Below, piece by piece: positions 9,801 to 21,084 of a DNA stretch of 64,000 nt. The notes beneath the pieces are model-generated. The model made no database searches. It saw only the letters and a program-made list of their open reading frames with translations, and was not told the DNA's origin. The stretch's first letter is position 1; the number at the start of each line of letters is the position of its first letter. Source of the stretch: Neurospora tetraspora (taxonomy: Eukaryota > Ascomycota > Sordariomycetes > Sordariales > Sordariaceae); contig NW_026944387.1 of assembly GCF_033439725.1 (NCBI RefSeq), positions 806,001-870,000 on the forward strand. The letters are read 5' to 3'. The position numbers were made by a program, and so were the translations under genes.

Positions 9801-12800
9801 AATCTACTACCCAAATTAGCCGCCTCGGCTAACCAATTATATACCAATATCCTAATAGTCTTCAACCAGTAAAACTAGTAAACTCATCAAATTCTCTTAA
9901 AATATCTACCAAAAACTATAAAATAATAAAACTAAATACCAAAATTCTACGAACGCCTTCGCAAGAATTACAAAGAAATAACCTATACTGTATTTTTTCC
10001 AATCTAAAAAAAAAATTTCATTAATACCTCTATAAAATTATTAATATCCCTCGAAATTATATACCCAACTTTATAATCGAACAATTTAAAATCCTAAGAG
10101 AGGGATTTTAAAGAACTATCTCTAAATACGAAGAATCTAAATTTCAAAAAATAATTCTAATAGTAAATTCACTACCTAAATTTTGACCCTTCGCTTAATT
10201 TATTTCGATGGTAAATTCTTCAATATCGGAAACATCTCTATAAAGCTATTTATTAAAATCCAAATCCTCGAAATAACCTGCCAAAAAATAATCAAAATCT
10301 TCAATCTCAACATAAATACTAAATTTCCCTTTCAAATTATTTAATAACGTTATCTAAATACTATTTAAATAATCCTCTCTAAATTAAAACTAAATATATT
10401 TAAAAAAAGTAATCTAGGAATTGAAGAATAAACTGGGCACTAAATGCCTTTAATTGCTTTAAAGCAGTAATAGGGAATATATTGAGAATTATAATAATAC
10501 CCTCAATTAAAAAGATCTTTTCCGGGTCTTCTAATTTAAGAATTAATAAATAAAATTAGTTTAAAATCTAAAACGTTATTATACTAATATTATCCTATCC
10601 TTTCCACTAATTTTCAATCTACTTAGGGTCTTAATTCCTAAAAATAAACGTTATTAATACTATAATATAAATCTAGACCGGGAAGGTATATTCCACATAT
10701 TAATAATAAGCCGTCCAAATACTATTAAAGAATTCCCTTTTAATTATAATTTAATTCTCCCGTTTACGCCTAAAAACATTAGCCAAATTCCGAAAATAAC
10801 TAAAAATAAGCCCCACTTTAATCAATAAAGTATTTATATCTTACAAAGTTAATTTAGAGGATTTATCTACGTTTAGAGCTAGGATAAGTAATAGAATTAT
10901 AATTAGCGAAATAATAGGATTATCGATATTAGATTTGTTAAATCTAAAATATAGTAATCTATTAACTAATAATTTTAAATTTAAAAGTAAGCGATTACGA
11001 GTACGAGCTACATAAAATATTTATCCGAAATAATATTTAAAATATATAAAATAGAATAGAAATAAAATTTAAAAAAATAGAAGAATAAGAACCTTAGGCG
11101 AAAGGGTAGGGAAGTCCTCTTCTCCAATATAGGTTAAATACGTTCAGTCGGTTACAATAGATTCTCTTTCGTCTTCTTATAAATCCGATTCTAAATCGGA
11201 TTCGGTATTATCTTTAATATAATCTATAGGAATAGAACTAATTATTAGAGAATCCAATATATAACTAGTAAAAAGTAATATAGTATATTAAATATCCTAG
11301 AATTTATTTTCAAATTCCGGAAATTTTACTATTTCCTAATTATACGTTCGGAATAAAAGCTAAATTTAATTATAGAAAATAATAACCTTCTTAATTTAAT
11401 TAAAGGGTTCCGCCTAACATTTTCTTATCTTTTTTTTATTCGTAAATCTTTTCTATAATAATTAAGAAATAAATCCCAAAATTAATTAATAAATTAAATA
11501 GGTATTCGCTAATTCTTAAATATAAGCCGGAAATAGGAACCCTTTAATTTAAAGATTTGGAATGTAAAATCCCAGGTAATTATAAGGAAAAATAAATCTA
11601 AGAAGCGTTTACGCTAAGGAGGTTATAAATTTAATTAAATACCCTATTAAATAAAAATTCTAGATTAAAAGAGGGTAGGAGTCCCCTTCGGTAGAAATGA
11701 GGACAACGTTTTTATTTATTTAAATAGAAATCTAATAAAATAAATAAATATAGAAGGCGAATTAAAAAATCTAATAAAAAGTTTCGTAATGATTATAATA
11801 AATAAAAAACTATTTTAAAAATACGTAAGGAATAGGCTTAGAAGGCAAAACCCTCCCCTTAATAATACGAACCGGATCCTTAGTAATATAGAAATATTTA
11901 AAAATAACTTAAACTATAATAACGGAATATAGAAGGTAACAAAGATATTCCTATATAGATTAAAATAAAATATTAAGAGCTTTGCGAGGAATATAGTTAA
12001 ATTTAACGGTAAAAACCGGCATCTGAAAGAAATTCTACTTGTCGATAATAATATTTAATACAATATAGCGTAATTTAGAAGTAAAAAACTCTAGAAGTAG
12101 CATTAGGGATCTAATTAAAATAGTTTAGATAATAGTATTCTAATTAGTATTAAATACCTTAAAATTTTAAAAGCGAAGTTTAATAAGGGAAATTCCAATC
12201 CTAAGATCTAAGTTATTTACTAATAATTTTATTAAGGAAAATAAGCCCTAGTAGAATAATAAGGCTATAAGAATAAAATTACCCGGATATTTGCCTCCCG
12301 AAATCTTATTATATTTAATTTCTATTCCTACACCCAATAGAATTAAACTCTTCGTAAATTAGGAAATCTTATTAGTTTTTAAGCTAGCCTTATCGAGTTC
12401 GCCAAATATTATTATAAAGTAACTAATATATATTGAATAACTAATTATAAAAAAGGTAATATTAAGCTACGTAATTAATTAATATTTAGGATTATAATAT
12501 TCGCTTATTAGGTATAATAAGGTTATTAATATCTAATCGTTATATTTTACTACCGGATAAGCCGGGCGGTTAATTTAATAGAGATCGTCGTTGCTTATTA
12601 TAAGGTTCGAAGATTATTAACGTTGTAAAGGATATAAATCAAGGTTATAAATAATTAAAATAGAATAAAAATTGAAATAAGGATAATGTTAGGGAGAAAA
12701 AAGGTTTAGGTAGTGAAACAATTAAAAATTAAAGAAAATTTTAATTATATTACTATTTATAAAAAACGATAGATAATAGTTAATGAATAGAAAATAAAAA

Positions 12801-13419
12801 ATAGGGAGCCTTTTTTAATATATTGAAGTCATTAATAAGAAATTAATTCCTTGAATTAATAGTTTTAGAATTAGTATTCTTAGTAGTTTTATATTCGCGC
12901 TTAATATTAGCTATTATATAATCCTTAAATTTACCAAACATTCGATCGGCGGCCGCTTTGCGTTTAATTAATATATTGGATCCTAAAGATTTAATTTCTT
13001 TAAAATCTGTATTAGTTAATACTAATTTTAAGGGAATCTAAATAGTTTTTTTATCGGGTCCCTCCGCGGGTAGGTATGTATTATTATTACTTTCCAAATT
13101 AGAATCCTTACCTTCCGACGAAGTAGCCGAATTTCTATTAATTTCTATACTAAAACTAATAAATATTAGTACTAAAATTATCGGGTTTTCTTTAAATAAT
13201 TCCAAAATAAGTCTTTAAATAATAATTCGTTATTCGTTCTCTATTAGATCCCTAATTGTAAGATAATTTTTATAGATTAATATTATAGCGTTTATTCTAT
13301 ATAACTAAATAATACTTAATAGTATTTATATTCTATTATTTCCTTCGGTATAAGGGGGAATGATTATAAGGATTCGGCGTTTAATTCTATAATAATTAAT
13401 TTTTAAAGTATAAAAGTAA

Positions 13420-14140
13420 AATACGAAGACCGAATGGCTATTTAAAGTCTATATAATTAGATTAGCCCATTTAATATTTTGTAATAGAATAATATTGATT
13501 TTAAGGTATTTAGTTAACGAACGAGATACGATATTAAAATTAGAACCCTAATTTATTTAGATCCTAGCGATTTTAAAAAGTCGGTACCTTCTATTCCGGA
13601 AATTAATAACTTTGCAATTTAAAAAAAAAAAATTTCGTCGATCTTCGATATTTGTCGAATATTTTAATAAATTGGGTAGGTTTAGAATTAATTGGAGTAA
13701 TTATTATAGTTCCGGGAAGTTCTTTAATAATCATAAGGAATTAAATAGTAAACTGAACTTTCTTTTTTCCTTTTTTATTATTCGTTCCAGTAATCGTTTA
13801 CTTTATAATTTTAGTGCTATTTAGATTAGTTTGTATTAAATCGATAAAGGATATTATTACGTTTAGGCGTTCTAAGAATTCGAACTAATTAAACTATCCT
13901 TTACCTATACAATTATAGATTTCTTTAAAGCCTTTTTGAATTCGCTTTTTAACCTTTAGGTCTATCCTTTTAAGTATAGTAATAATTCGCTTTAAAATAA
14001 GTTTAAAATTATAATTTTAAAAAAGGAATTTAATAAGAATCTTAGTAAATTTATTAAAAGTAGTAAAAGTATTAATCATTTTAGGTTTATTTATTGTAAA
14101 TATTGAAGGATTAAAATAACGGGTTGGGTTTAAAATTTAT
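13420..14140 (+). pseudogene. degenerate coding remnant in retrotransposon body
   Basis: One plus-strand frame stays readable for about 240 codons. From about 13441 to the end its only interruptions are TAG, TAA and one TGA codon, each of which could derive from CAG, CAA or CGA by a single C-to-T change. Stretches such as YLVNERDTILKLEP, GRFRINWSNYYSSGKFF and IDKGYYYV read like real protein. I cannot assign it to gag, protease, reverse transcriptase or integrase. If genuine, it would place the element's coding strand on the plus strand. The alternative is a chance open frame in AT-rich DNA. Confidence 0.3.
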
Positions 14141-15476
14141 ATTTATCGCTAAATCTTTAAGTATTTTAATTAAAGTAATTAATTGGGTCTTTTTTACTGG
14201 TTTAAATAGTGCCCCTTGGAATATTTTAGGGGGAGGGACGGGGTTAATAAGATTTTTGTAAATTGTTATAAGTTTGAAATTAATAGGTAAGTTATTTAAT
14301 TTAATTACCTTCTCTTTTTTATAAATCAAAATTAGTACTTTATTATTATTACTACTAACGGATTAGAATTAATTAATTAAGGGAGTAATTCTTTAATTAA
14401 CGGCAAGTTTTTTATAGATTAGTTTAATTAAATATATTTTAAAATAAATAATTCTCTCTTTTATAGTTAGGTTTAGGGGTTTAGTAGGGTTATCCTTATT
14501 TAGAAATTCTATTTAAATATCCTCTTTATAATTATTCACTTTACTATAGTAAATTTCTAAATAAAGGATAGTTTAATTGTAAACGGATTTATTATTTAAA
14601 TTAGGTTGAAATAGTTTAATAATTTTTTTAATAGGAGATTTAAGAACGAAGTTTATTAGAATAAGATTTATTTTAATAGTATTCAATAAAAGGTTAGGTT
14701 ATTTTTACAATATTCTAGTACGATTTATATTTAGTATAATAGTAGTATTAGAAATAGTGGTAATCTCCTTCCGAATCCGTTGTCTTTCTTTAACTTCTTA
14801 ATATAGTTTATTAATAATCGCCTTTAAGTAAAATTATTCTTAACTTTCTAACCAGAATTGTAAATTTATATTTATGCGATAAATAAGTCTTTTCATTAAT
14901 AACTCTAATATAATTGTAATTAAAGTATATTCTTTTATTTTAAATTAAGATTTGAAAATTATTTACGATTAGATATTTAGAGTTTCCTTAAGCGGGAATG
15001 TAGTAAAATAGGAGGATACGGGGATTAATATTTTCGAATTACTGAAAATTAGGTTTTAGGAAGTGGCAATTAATAAAGTAGCTGAGTAAAGGGTTCGAAA
15101 AATTATAATTATCGGAGCTTTAGAAGGCCCAACAGCTAAGAGACGTTTAGTCCTAATATAAGTTATTTTTATATTTTTATTAGAAATTCTAGACTATATA
15201 TTTCCGAAGGACGAATTAAATATATTAGTTAGGCCTAGGAAGGCCTAAATAAGGATTTTATCAAAGTTTTTACCAGTTTACTCTTTGATGAAATAGCGTA
15301 GTATATTAATTTTTGCTTAAGTATTTACCTAATTGTAAAATTAAATCTTCTATTTTAGAATACTAATATAAGAATGGATTCTATTTAAAGTACCCTATAA
15401 ATTTTTATAATTAAGAGTTCCCTTATTAATTGCCTTTCGTTTAAGAATTTCGTTGTTAAAATTACAAATAAAGTAT

Positions 15477-15481
15477 TCAAT
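15477..15481 (+). repeat. target site duplication TCAAT of the nested solo LTR (left copy)
   Basis: TCAAT abuts the left end of the 397-bp LTR and is repeated directly after its right end at 15879-15883. Confidence 0.75.
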
Positions 15482-15878
15482 TGTTACGAACTTTAAGCGA
15501 AGGACACGGGCCAACCAAGCTATTAGTACACAGCAGCCACATAAAGGCTGGGCAGTGTAACCATGACAGGGAAAGAAGGCTCATAGGCAGACACAGGCTC
15601 ATGAAGGTAAGCCAGGCTCATAAAGGCGAGCCAGGCTCACAAAGATGAGCCAGCCCATAGTCAATGAGCCAGACAACTGTAACTAGAGGCACGAGAGTAT
15701 AAGAGGACGACTGGAGAACTCAGATTGTCAGATAGTTCGACAGTAGTCAATAGATCATCGTCACTAGAGACACGTATAACGATACTTGTTGTGAACCCTT
15801 TGGCTTCACCGAACTGCACTTGATAGTCTTTACCTTCAGCTATCCTACTTAGGCAGATCAAGTCTACCGTTCGTCACA
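15482..15878. mobile_element. solo LTR nested in the older retrotransposon, not RIP-mutated
   Basis: An island of normal base composition, 397 bp long, starts TGTTACGAAC and ends GTTCGTCACA. These are 10-bp imperfect inverted termini (9 of 10) with the canonical TG...CA ends of an LTR. It is flanked by the 5-bp direct repeat TCAAT (15477-15481 and 15879-15883). No internal retroelement sequence accompanies it, so it is a solo LTR left by recombination between two LTRs. It contains a block of about 19-bp tandem units (15577-15670) and a TATA-like motif (GTATAAGAGG near 15697). It belongs to a different family from the host element. Its intact C and G content means it arrived after the surrounding DNA was RIP-mutated or escaped because of its length. 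Confidence 0.85.
15577..15670 (+). repeat. 19-bp tandem repeats inside solo LTR
   Basis: Five degenerate units of about 19 bp, of the pattern AGGCTCATaAAGGcGAGCC, follow one another (unit starts near 15577, 15595, 15614, 15633 and 15652). Repeats in this position of an LTR commonly lie upstream of the promoter. Confidence 0.7.
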
Positions 15879-17481
15879 TCAATAAAATTCTTTACAGTTA
15901 AAATTTCGAAAGGAAATAATGTAGGTATAGTAGTATTATAAAGGTAATTTTAGTATTTAAAACGAATTAATAAATTAAGCGTTTTATTATAGTAAATAAT
16001 TAAGAATTTATTAATAGTCTATTTTAAATCCTAAATATTATTTATTAAAGGGGTAAGGGATTAAATATTAATTATTCTGGTAGGGAACTACTATTTTAAA
16101 ATAGTTTCAACTATTATTAGATCTTCGTCAGTAGTAACTCTATTATAAGCCCGGGTAATATATTCGGTAAATTAAGAATAATTATTTAAATAAATAGTAA
16201 TTTTATTAATATATAATATATTAATAGCTTATAAAATTTAATTAGCCAGGAGAGTAGCCGTAAAGTATTTATATTTTTAGAATTCTTAATAGATATTATT
16301 GAGTTAACGCCCAATAGAATATTTGGTATTAAATTTATTATATAAATAAATATCAGGTATATTTAGTAGAAGGATAATAAATCGACCCGCTATATTATAA
16401 AAATTTAAAGTAATTTTAAGTTCTAGAAGGTTAATAAGTAATTCTGGAAATTTAAGGGGTAATTCCGGAAATTTAAGGGATTCCTCTTTAAAATTTTCAA
16501 AATCGTTAGATAGACGATGAAGTAGGAACCTAAGAGCCGAGAATGAAATTATAAGAATTTTAAAAATATAAAAAGGGCGAATATTAGTAAGGTTAATTTA
16601 AACGTTATAATTACTATCTTTTAAATTGTAATAATTTAGAACGTCCTTGTAATAAAATTCTTCGTAATCCGAGATTTCCTCGTAATTAGAGTCCTCTTCG
16701 TAATTGGATTTTTAAGGTCTTTTAGTAAATTAATAGCTATTCCAGGGGTTAAAAGATATAGAGGGGTAGGAGAACTAAAATATAAATCGATAAATAAATA
16801 GCCTCTAATATTCAAATTCTAGCGAGCTAACCAAAGTTTAAAATAGGCTACTTTCAATTAATATATTAAAATCGAAAGTATAAGATCCAATAATAAATAT
16901 AGGCAGGCCTTAATTATTAGGTCTAAGCAAATTATTTATACGCAAGTAAGTAAATAATTATAAAAGTATAGAAACCAATAAATCGATTCCAAAATTGATA
17001 CCGAAAGGGGGTAATAATAAAATAGATAGTATAGTACCAAAGTAGGTATTTTTAATTAAAAAAAGAAAAGAAAAGAGAATGAAATTCAGGCGGAGCAAAC
17101 TAATAAACTTAAAATTCGAATAATTAATACCTTCCTTATCATTACAATTAACTCTATAATTTCCTACGTACTATATACTACATACTATATACTATATATT
17201 ATATATAGAATGCGAAATACTGGTAGCGAATATATAATAAAAAGGGGGTTCAAAAAGTAAAAACGAAGCCTTTTAAAAGGTAAGAACTCTAATTATTATA
17301 GTACGCCTATAACGTAATAATAATTCGCAAAACGCGCCGTTTAGGAAGTCACAATACACATTAGAAGTACGTTCTTACGAAATACTTAATAATTAACATA
17401 ACATAATTCGGATTCTTAAGCGGCTTATATAAGCCCTAAGAGCGCGGGAATACTGACGCTTAAATATTTCTAGGTACAATC

Positions 17482-17655
17482 TCCAAAATAGATAGGATAA
17501 CAGTCTAAATAGTTGTACGAGAAACACAGAGGATAAAGTTCTTAAAAGAGTAGAATAGATTATATATATAGTATATATATTCTAAGAGTCTAAGAGTAAG
17601 AATGTGGGGTCCTACCGCGCAGCTAAAATACAGGTTCTGGCACGTGCATCCGCCA
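17482..17655 (+). repeat. right LTR (174 bp)
   Basis: Partner of 9627-9800. Here the inner (left) part is the AT-shifted one (ATTATATATATAGTATATAT), while the outer right part keeps CCGCGCAGC and CTGGCACGTGC. This is the mirror image of the left LTR. Confidence 0.85.
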
Positions 17656-17660
17656 CCAAG
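17656..17660 (+). repeat. target site duplication CCAAG (right copy)
   Basis: Matches the CCAAG at 9622-9626 directly outside the left LTR. Confidence 0.75.
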
Positions 17661-18075
17661 CTTGCACAATTTGACTGGAACCGCAAACTGCGACCACAAC
17701 TGCCTCACTCCTTGCAACTCTATCATCATCAACTCCGCCCGCCCTCGCCCGGCTCCATATCATCACGCACGCGGAACACAAAAGTGTGGAGATTTCGCCT
17801 CCGCCCCTACGTACCGTTCGCAACTCCTCGCTCCCGTCCCAAGAAGTGCAACCCCACCTGCCCCGGATTCCCCGTTCCGTCAGTCAATTGAGTAATCGGG
17901 GGTTGTCGTATCTGACATTCAACAACCTCCAACCTCCAACCTCTAATCCATCTTCAACTTGGAACTTCCGACACCACAAATCGCACCAAGTCGCTTCCTC
18001 TCCCGAATTCAACCTCAACCTCACCACACCACCACCACCACACCGATCGCGCAACCCAAGAACATATCAACAAAA

Positions 18076-18693
18076 ATGCCAGCCCCCATCCTCCGCGCCG
18101 GCGCCCTCGTCGCCTCCCGGCGCGCATTCAGCACCACCCGCGCCGTCCGCTCCGGCGGTGCCCCGCACTACGACCCCCCCAGCGGCTGGCTGTTCGGCGT
18201 CAGACCGGGCGAGAAGTACGAGAGGGAAGGGTGGGAGATCCCGTTCTTCTATGGGTTCTGCGGCAGCTTTGCTGTTGCTACGATTGCGTATGCTTTTAAG
18301 CCTGATACTTCGTAAGTTGCTTTTTTCGCTGCTTTGCCTTGTTGCGGGAGCTTTGGGGACAAGGGAAGAGAGAGGGCGCAGGAGGACGGGAGGGACGGGC
18401 CAGAGAAATGATGGAGAGTGAATGGAAGTAGAGGGGACGGGATGGGATGGAAATGGCAATGGCAATGGGGATGGAAATATCAAATGACTGCGAAGACTGC
18501 GAAGGGGGTTCGAGGACTGGAAGACATGGGATATCCAGGGCCAATTTCCACATACGCTAGGAGACAAGTCGACTGTCTGGTCTGAACACAAGCTAACATA
18601 TCCATCAACAGCATCCAGACATGGGCTCTCGAAGAGGCTCGCCGCCGACTAGAGGCCGAGGGCATCCTCGAGGATCCTCAGCCCGAGAAGTAA
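18076..18693 (+). CDS. NADH:ubiquinone oxidoreductase (complex I) ESSS subunit, NDUFB11-like
   Basis: A small accessory subunit of mitochondrial complex I in the inner membrane arm. Exon 1 is 18076-18311, a 300-nt intron (GTAAGT...CAACAG) follows, and exon 2 is 18612-18693, giving 105 residues. The N-terminus (RAGALVASRRAFSTTRAVRS) is rich in Arg, Ser and Ala and looks like a mitochondrial presequence. The family block follows: GGAPHYDPPSGWLFGVRPGE, KYEREGWE, one transmembrane helix (IPFFYGFCGSFAVATIAYAF), KPDTS, then the matrix or intermembrane tail IQTWALEEARRRLEAEGI. Start and splice choice are supported because both exons join in frame across the conserved KPDTS-IQTWA junction. The retrotransposon ends only about 415 bp upstream, so it may sit in or near this gene's promoter. 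Confidence 0.88.
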
Positions 18694-19801
18694 ACGTCTC
18701 GAATGCCATGTTGTTGTATCTGCGCCCATCCATCAACCATTCGCCAGCACATTTACAAACCTCAAGGAGTGGGCGCCAACAACAACAACAACGCCAGGTG
18801 GCAATTTAACGATTACCTTCGAAATTTTGGGAATACCAGGAAACAGTCGAGTCGAGTCGAGCCACGTTAAACAGTCAAGACCACCAACGATAAACAGTCA
18901 GCAAACAAACAACGAAAATAGGGACCGGTTACACAGGACGGCCTTTTCACCACCACAAGTCTAGACAGGATAAATGAGGAGGGAGGGGTGGAAGCCATGA
19001 GGGAGGGACTCGGAAGACATGGTGCGAGTTAGTTGGGTGAGGGAGCGGGAACCGGGGATATATTAACGGAGTACTGTACTACTTTCTGGACTGCACTGCA
19101 CTGCACTGAACTGCTTAGACGATGGAATTGATCATTTGAGAAAAAACATACACTTCCTTCCCCCCCATCACCGCTCACCCTTTTTTCTTTTTGGCCACAT
19201 TGTACATCACTATTGCGTTTCATGATACGACAAGATGGTAGGTTATCTGCTGGCTTGGAGGCTTTGTTGTTTTAACTAAAAGGAGGTTGTCCGGCGGATA
19301 GACTGATGATGTGGATTGTATTTTTGATAGACAGTGGTGGATTATTTGAAGCCGTTTGTCCTCTCCACCACAACATACCTTATAACAGTGGAACTGGTAA
19401 GTGAGTACTTGTGACCGGTTACGGTGAATACTCAGGACGAACTCGAGCGAAGCAAGGTCCCTCCCCGGATGGGGTCGCCAGAGGCATAATCATCACAATT
19501 AGAGTAGCTCTCAGAGGAGGATAACGTGTTGTGCACCTCGACCTTTGTATTACCGGGCCGTCACCGACACAAGCGCAAGGCTGTGATGAAGCACAGGAGT
19601 AGGTAGCTTCGTGGAAGTGTAAAATAGGCTTTTTCTTCATGAACTGGCTACTACCCATCTACCGAAAATCCCATGTCATAACCCAAAACTATATACAGGA
19701 AGTCTTAAAGATTTAGAAGCAACCCTTTTTTGAAATCTTCGCTTAAATATCATTTTTGTCTTCTCTCTCATCATCATCACCCAGGTATCTTAATCTAAAA
19801 T
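18694..19801. other. intergenic region between convergent genes, no supported gene
   Basis: It holds the 3' ends of two convergent genes. Only short frames and low-complexity patches (CAACAA run near 18780, GTCGAGTCGAG near 18848, repeated ACTGC near 19090) are visible. Confidence 0.45.
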
Positions 19802-21084
19802 CTACTCGCAAACATAGCTCCACTCATGCTCCTCATCACCATACTGCCTCGCCTCCATCCAGTTCTTGACCTTCATCGTAAGCTCACCGCTCTCCTCCTC
19901 AGGCTTAAGACCGCAGTTGACGAGCTGGCCCTTCCAGCTGATCGAGCGCACAGGGCTAACAATAGCGGCCGTACCGGCGCCGAAAGCCTCAATAAGACGG
20001 CCCTCGTTCGCCGCCTCGGCAAGCTCCTTCATGGTATACTTGCGCTCCTCGATCCTCCAGCCCTCGGGCTCCAGCCTCTCGCGAGCCAGCGCGAGGACGG
20101 AATCACGCGTGACGCCCTCGAGGATGGTGCCGTCGAGGGGAGCAGTGACCAGGGTCTTCTGGCCGGTTTGCTTATCCTTGATGGCCACAAAGAAGTTCAT
20201 GGTGCCGACCTCGGTGACGAACTCCTCCTCGCCGAACAGCCACAAGTTCTGCTGGAAGCCGCGGCTCATAGCCTCGACCTGGGGCACGATGCAGGGCGCG
20301 TAGTTGGCGCCGAGCTTCTTGTCGCCGACGCCGCCGGGCCAGGCGCGCACGGCGTAGTCGGTCGCCTCGAGCGAGACGGCCTTGAAGCCCGTGGGGTAGT
20401 AAGGGCCGACGGGGGAGGCGATGACGTAGAGCAGAGCGGAACCCGGGGGGCCGACGCCAAGGGTCGCTTGCGTGCCGATCATGGTCGGGCGCAGGTACAG
20501 CGAGTAGCCTTTCTGCTCGGGGATGAAGCGGCTGTCGAGCTTGACCAGCTTGCCGATCAGGTCGATCAGGGCGGGCGAGTCGAAGGTCGGCAGAGCGATG
20601 CGGGCGGCCGACTTGTTGAAGCGCGCCATGTTCTTGTCCGGGCGGAAGAGACGGATCTTGCCGGCCTTGTCCTTGTACGCCTTCATGCCCTCGAAGCACT
20701 CGAAGGCGTAGTGGAAGACGCAGGTGGCGGGGTCGAGCGAGAGGTTCTGGTAGGGCTTGATCTCGGGCGCGTTCCAGCCCTTCTCCTTGGTCCATTCGAT
20801 GGTGAGCATGTGGTCTGTTGCGGAGGGTTTGTCAGTTAAAGCTGTTTTGCGCATTCTTTTGGGGGCACGGGGACGTTACCAGTGAAGTTGCGGCCGAAGA
20901 CAAGCTCCTCGGGCTTCTTGAGGCCCTTGGGCTGGCTGGTGGTCTCGACCTTGAGCTTGGAAGGATCGATGTCGGCAGTGCCAGCGGCGGCGCTGTACTG
21001 GCGGGCAGCGGTGGCAGAGAAGGCGCCGAAGCATGGCCTCGAGGGCTGGAAGGCCGCAGCCCTGCGGAGGGAGGTGCGGAACAT
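19802..21084 (-). CDS. branched-chain amino acid aminotransferase, mitochondrial (EC 2.6.1.42)
   Basis: Catalyses the last step of leucine, isoleucine and valine synthesis and the first step of their breakdown, using PLP and glutamate/2-oxoglutarate. Exon 1 is 21084-20880, a 65-nt intron (GTAACG...CAACAG) follows, and exon 2 is 20814-19802, giving 405 residues. The N-terminus ([19 protein letters not shown]) is a typical mitochondrial targeting peptide. Class IV aminotransferase landmarks are visible: [35 protein letters not shown], the PLP-lysine region [32 protein letters not shown] and [14 protein letters not shown]. The protein ends EWSYVCE. The exon junction [13 protein letters not shown] matches the family. 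The upstream 1.2 kb is shared with the divergently transcribed SCYL2-like gene. Confidence 0.95.

Larger units (their letters stand above)
9627..17655. mobile_element. RIP-mutated LTR retrotransposon
   Basis: Two 174-bp direct repeats (9627-9800 and 17482-17655) flank about 7.7 kb of extremely AT-rich DNA. The 5-bp sequence CCAAG stands immediately outside both ends (9622-9626 and 17656-17660) and is the target site duplication. The interior has no long intact frame on either strand. It is dominated by TA-rich words and stop codons, as expected after RIP, the premeiotic C-to-T mutation of duplicated DNA in Neurospora and relatives. The overall length of about 8.0 kb, or about 7.6 kb without the nested solo LTR, suits a once complete gag-pol element. 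The superfamily (Gypsy or Copia) and orientation could not be decided: primer-binding site and polypurine tract are not recognisable. The LTR ends are TCC...CCA rather than a perfect TG...CA. Confidence 0.85.

Noticed and set aside
15661-15861. 66-codon minus-strand frame in the AT-rich block
   Set aside because: It lies entirely inside the solo LTR; LTRs are noncoding and the frame has no recognisable domain.
9801-17481. AT-rich block as a centromere fragment or mitochondrial insertion
   Set aside because: Paired 174-bp LTRs and a 5-bp target duplication explain it as one RIP-mutated retrotransposon; no mitochondrial genes are visible.
17505-17895. Short frames overlapping the right LTR and its flank
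   Set aside because: They run across the LTR boundary and change with the insertion, so they cannot be conserved genes.
19826-20839. 337-codon plus-strand frame
   Set aside because: Antisense shadow of the GC-rich aminotransferase exon; the aminotransferase motifs are unmistakable on the other strand.
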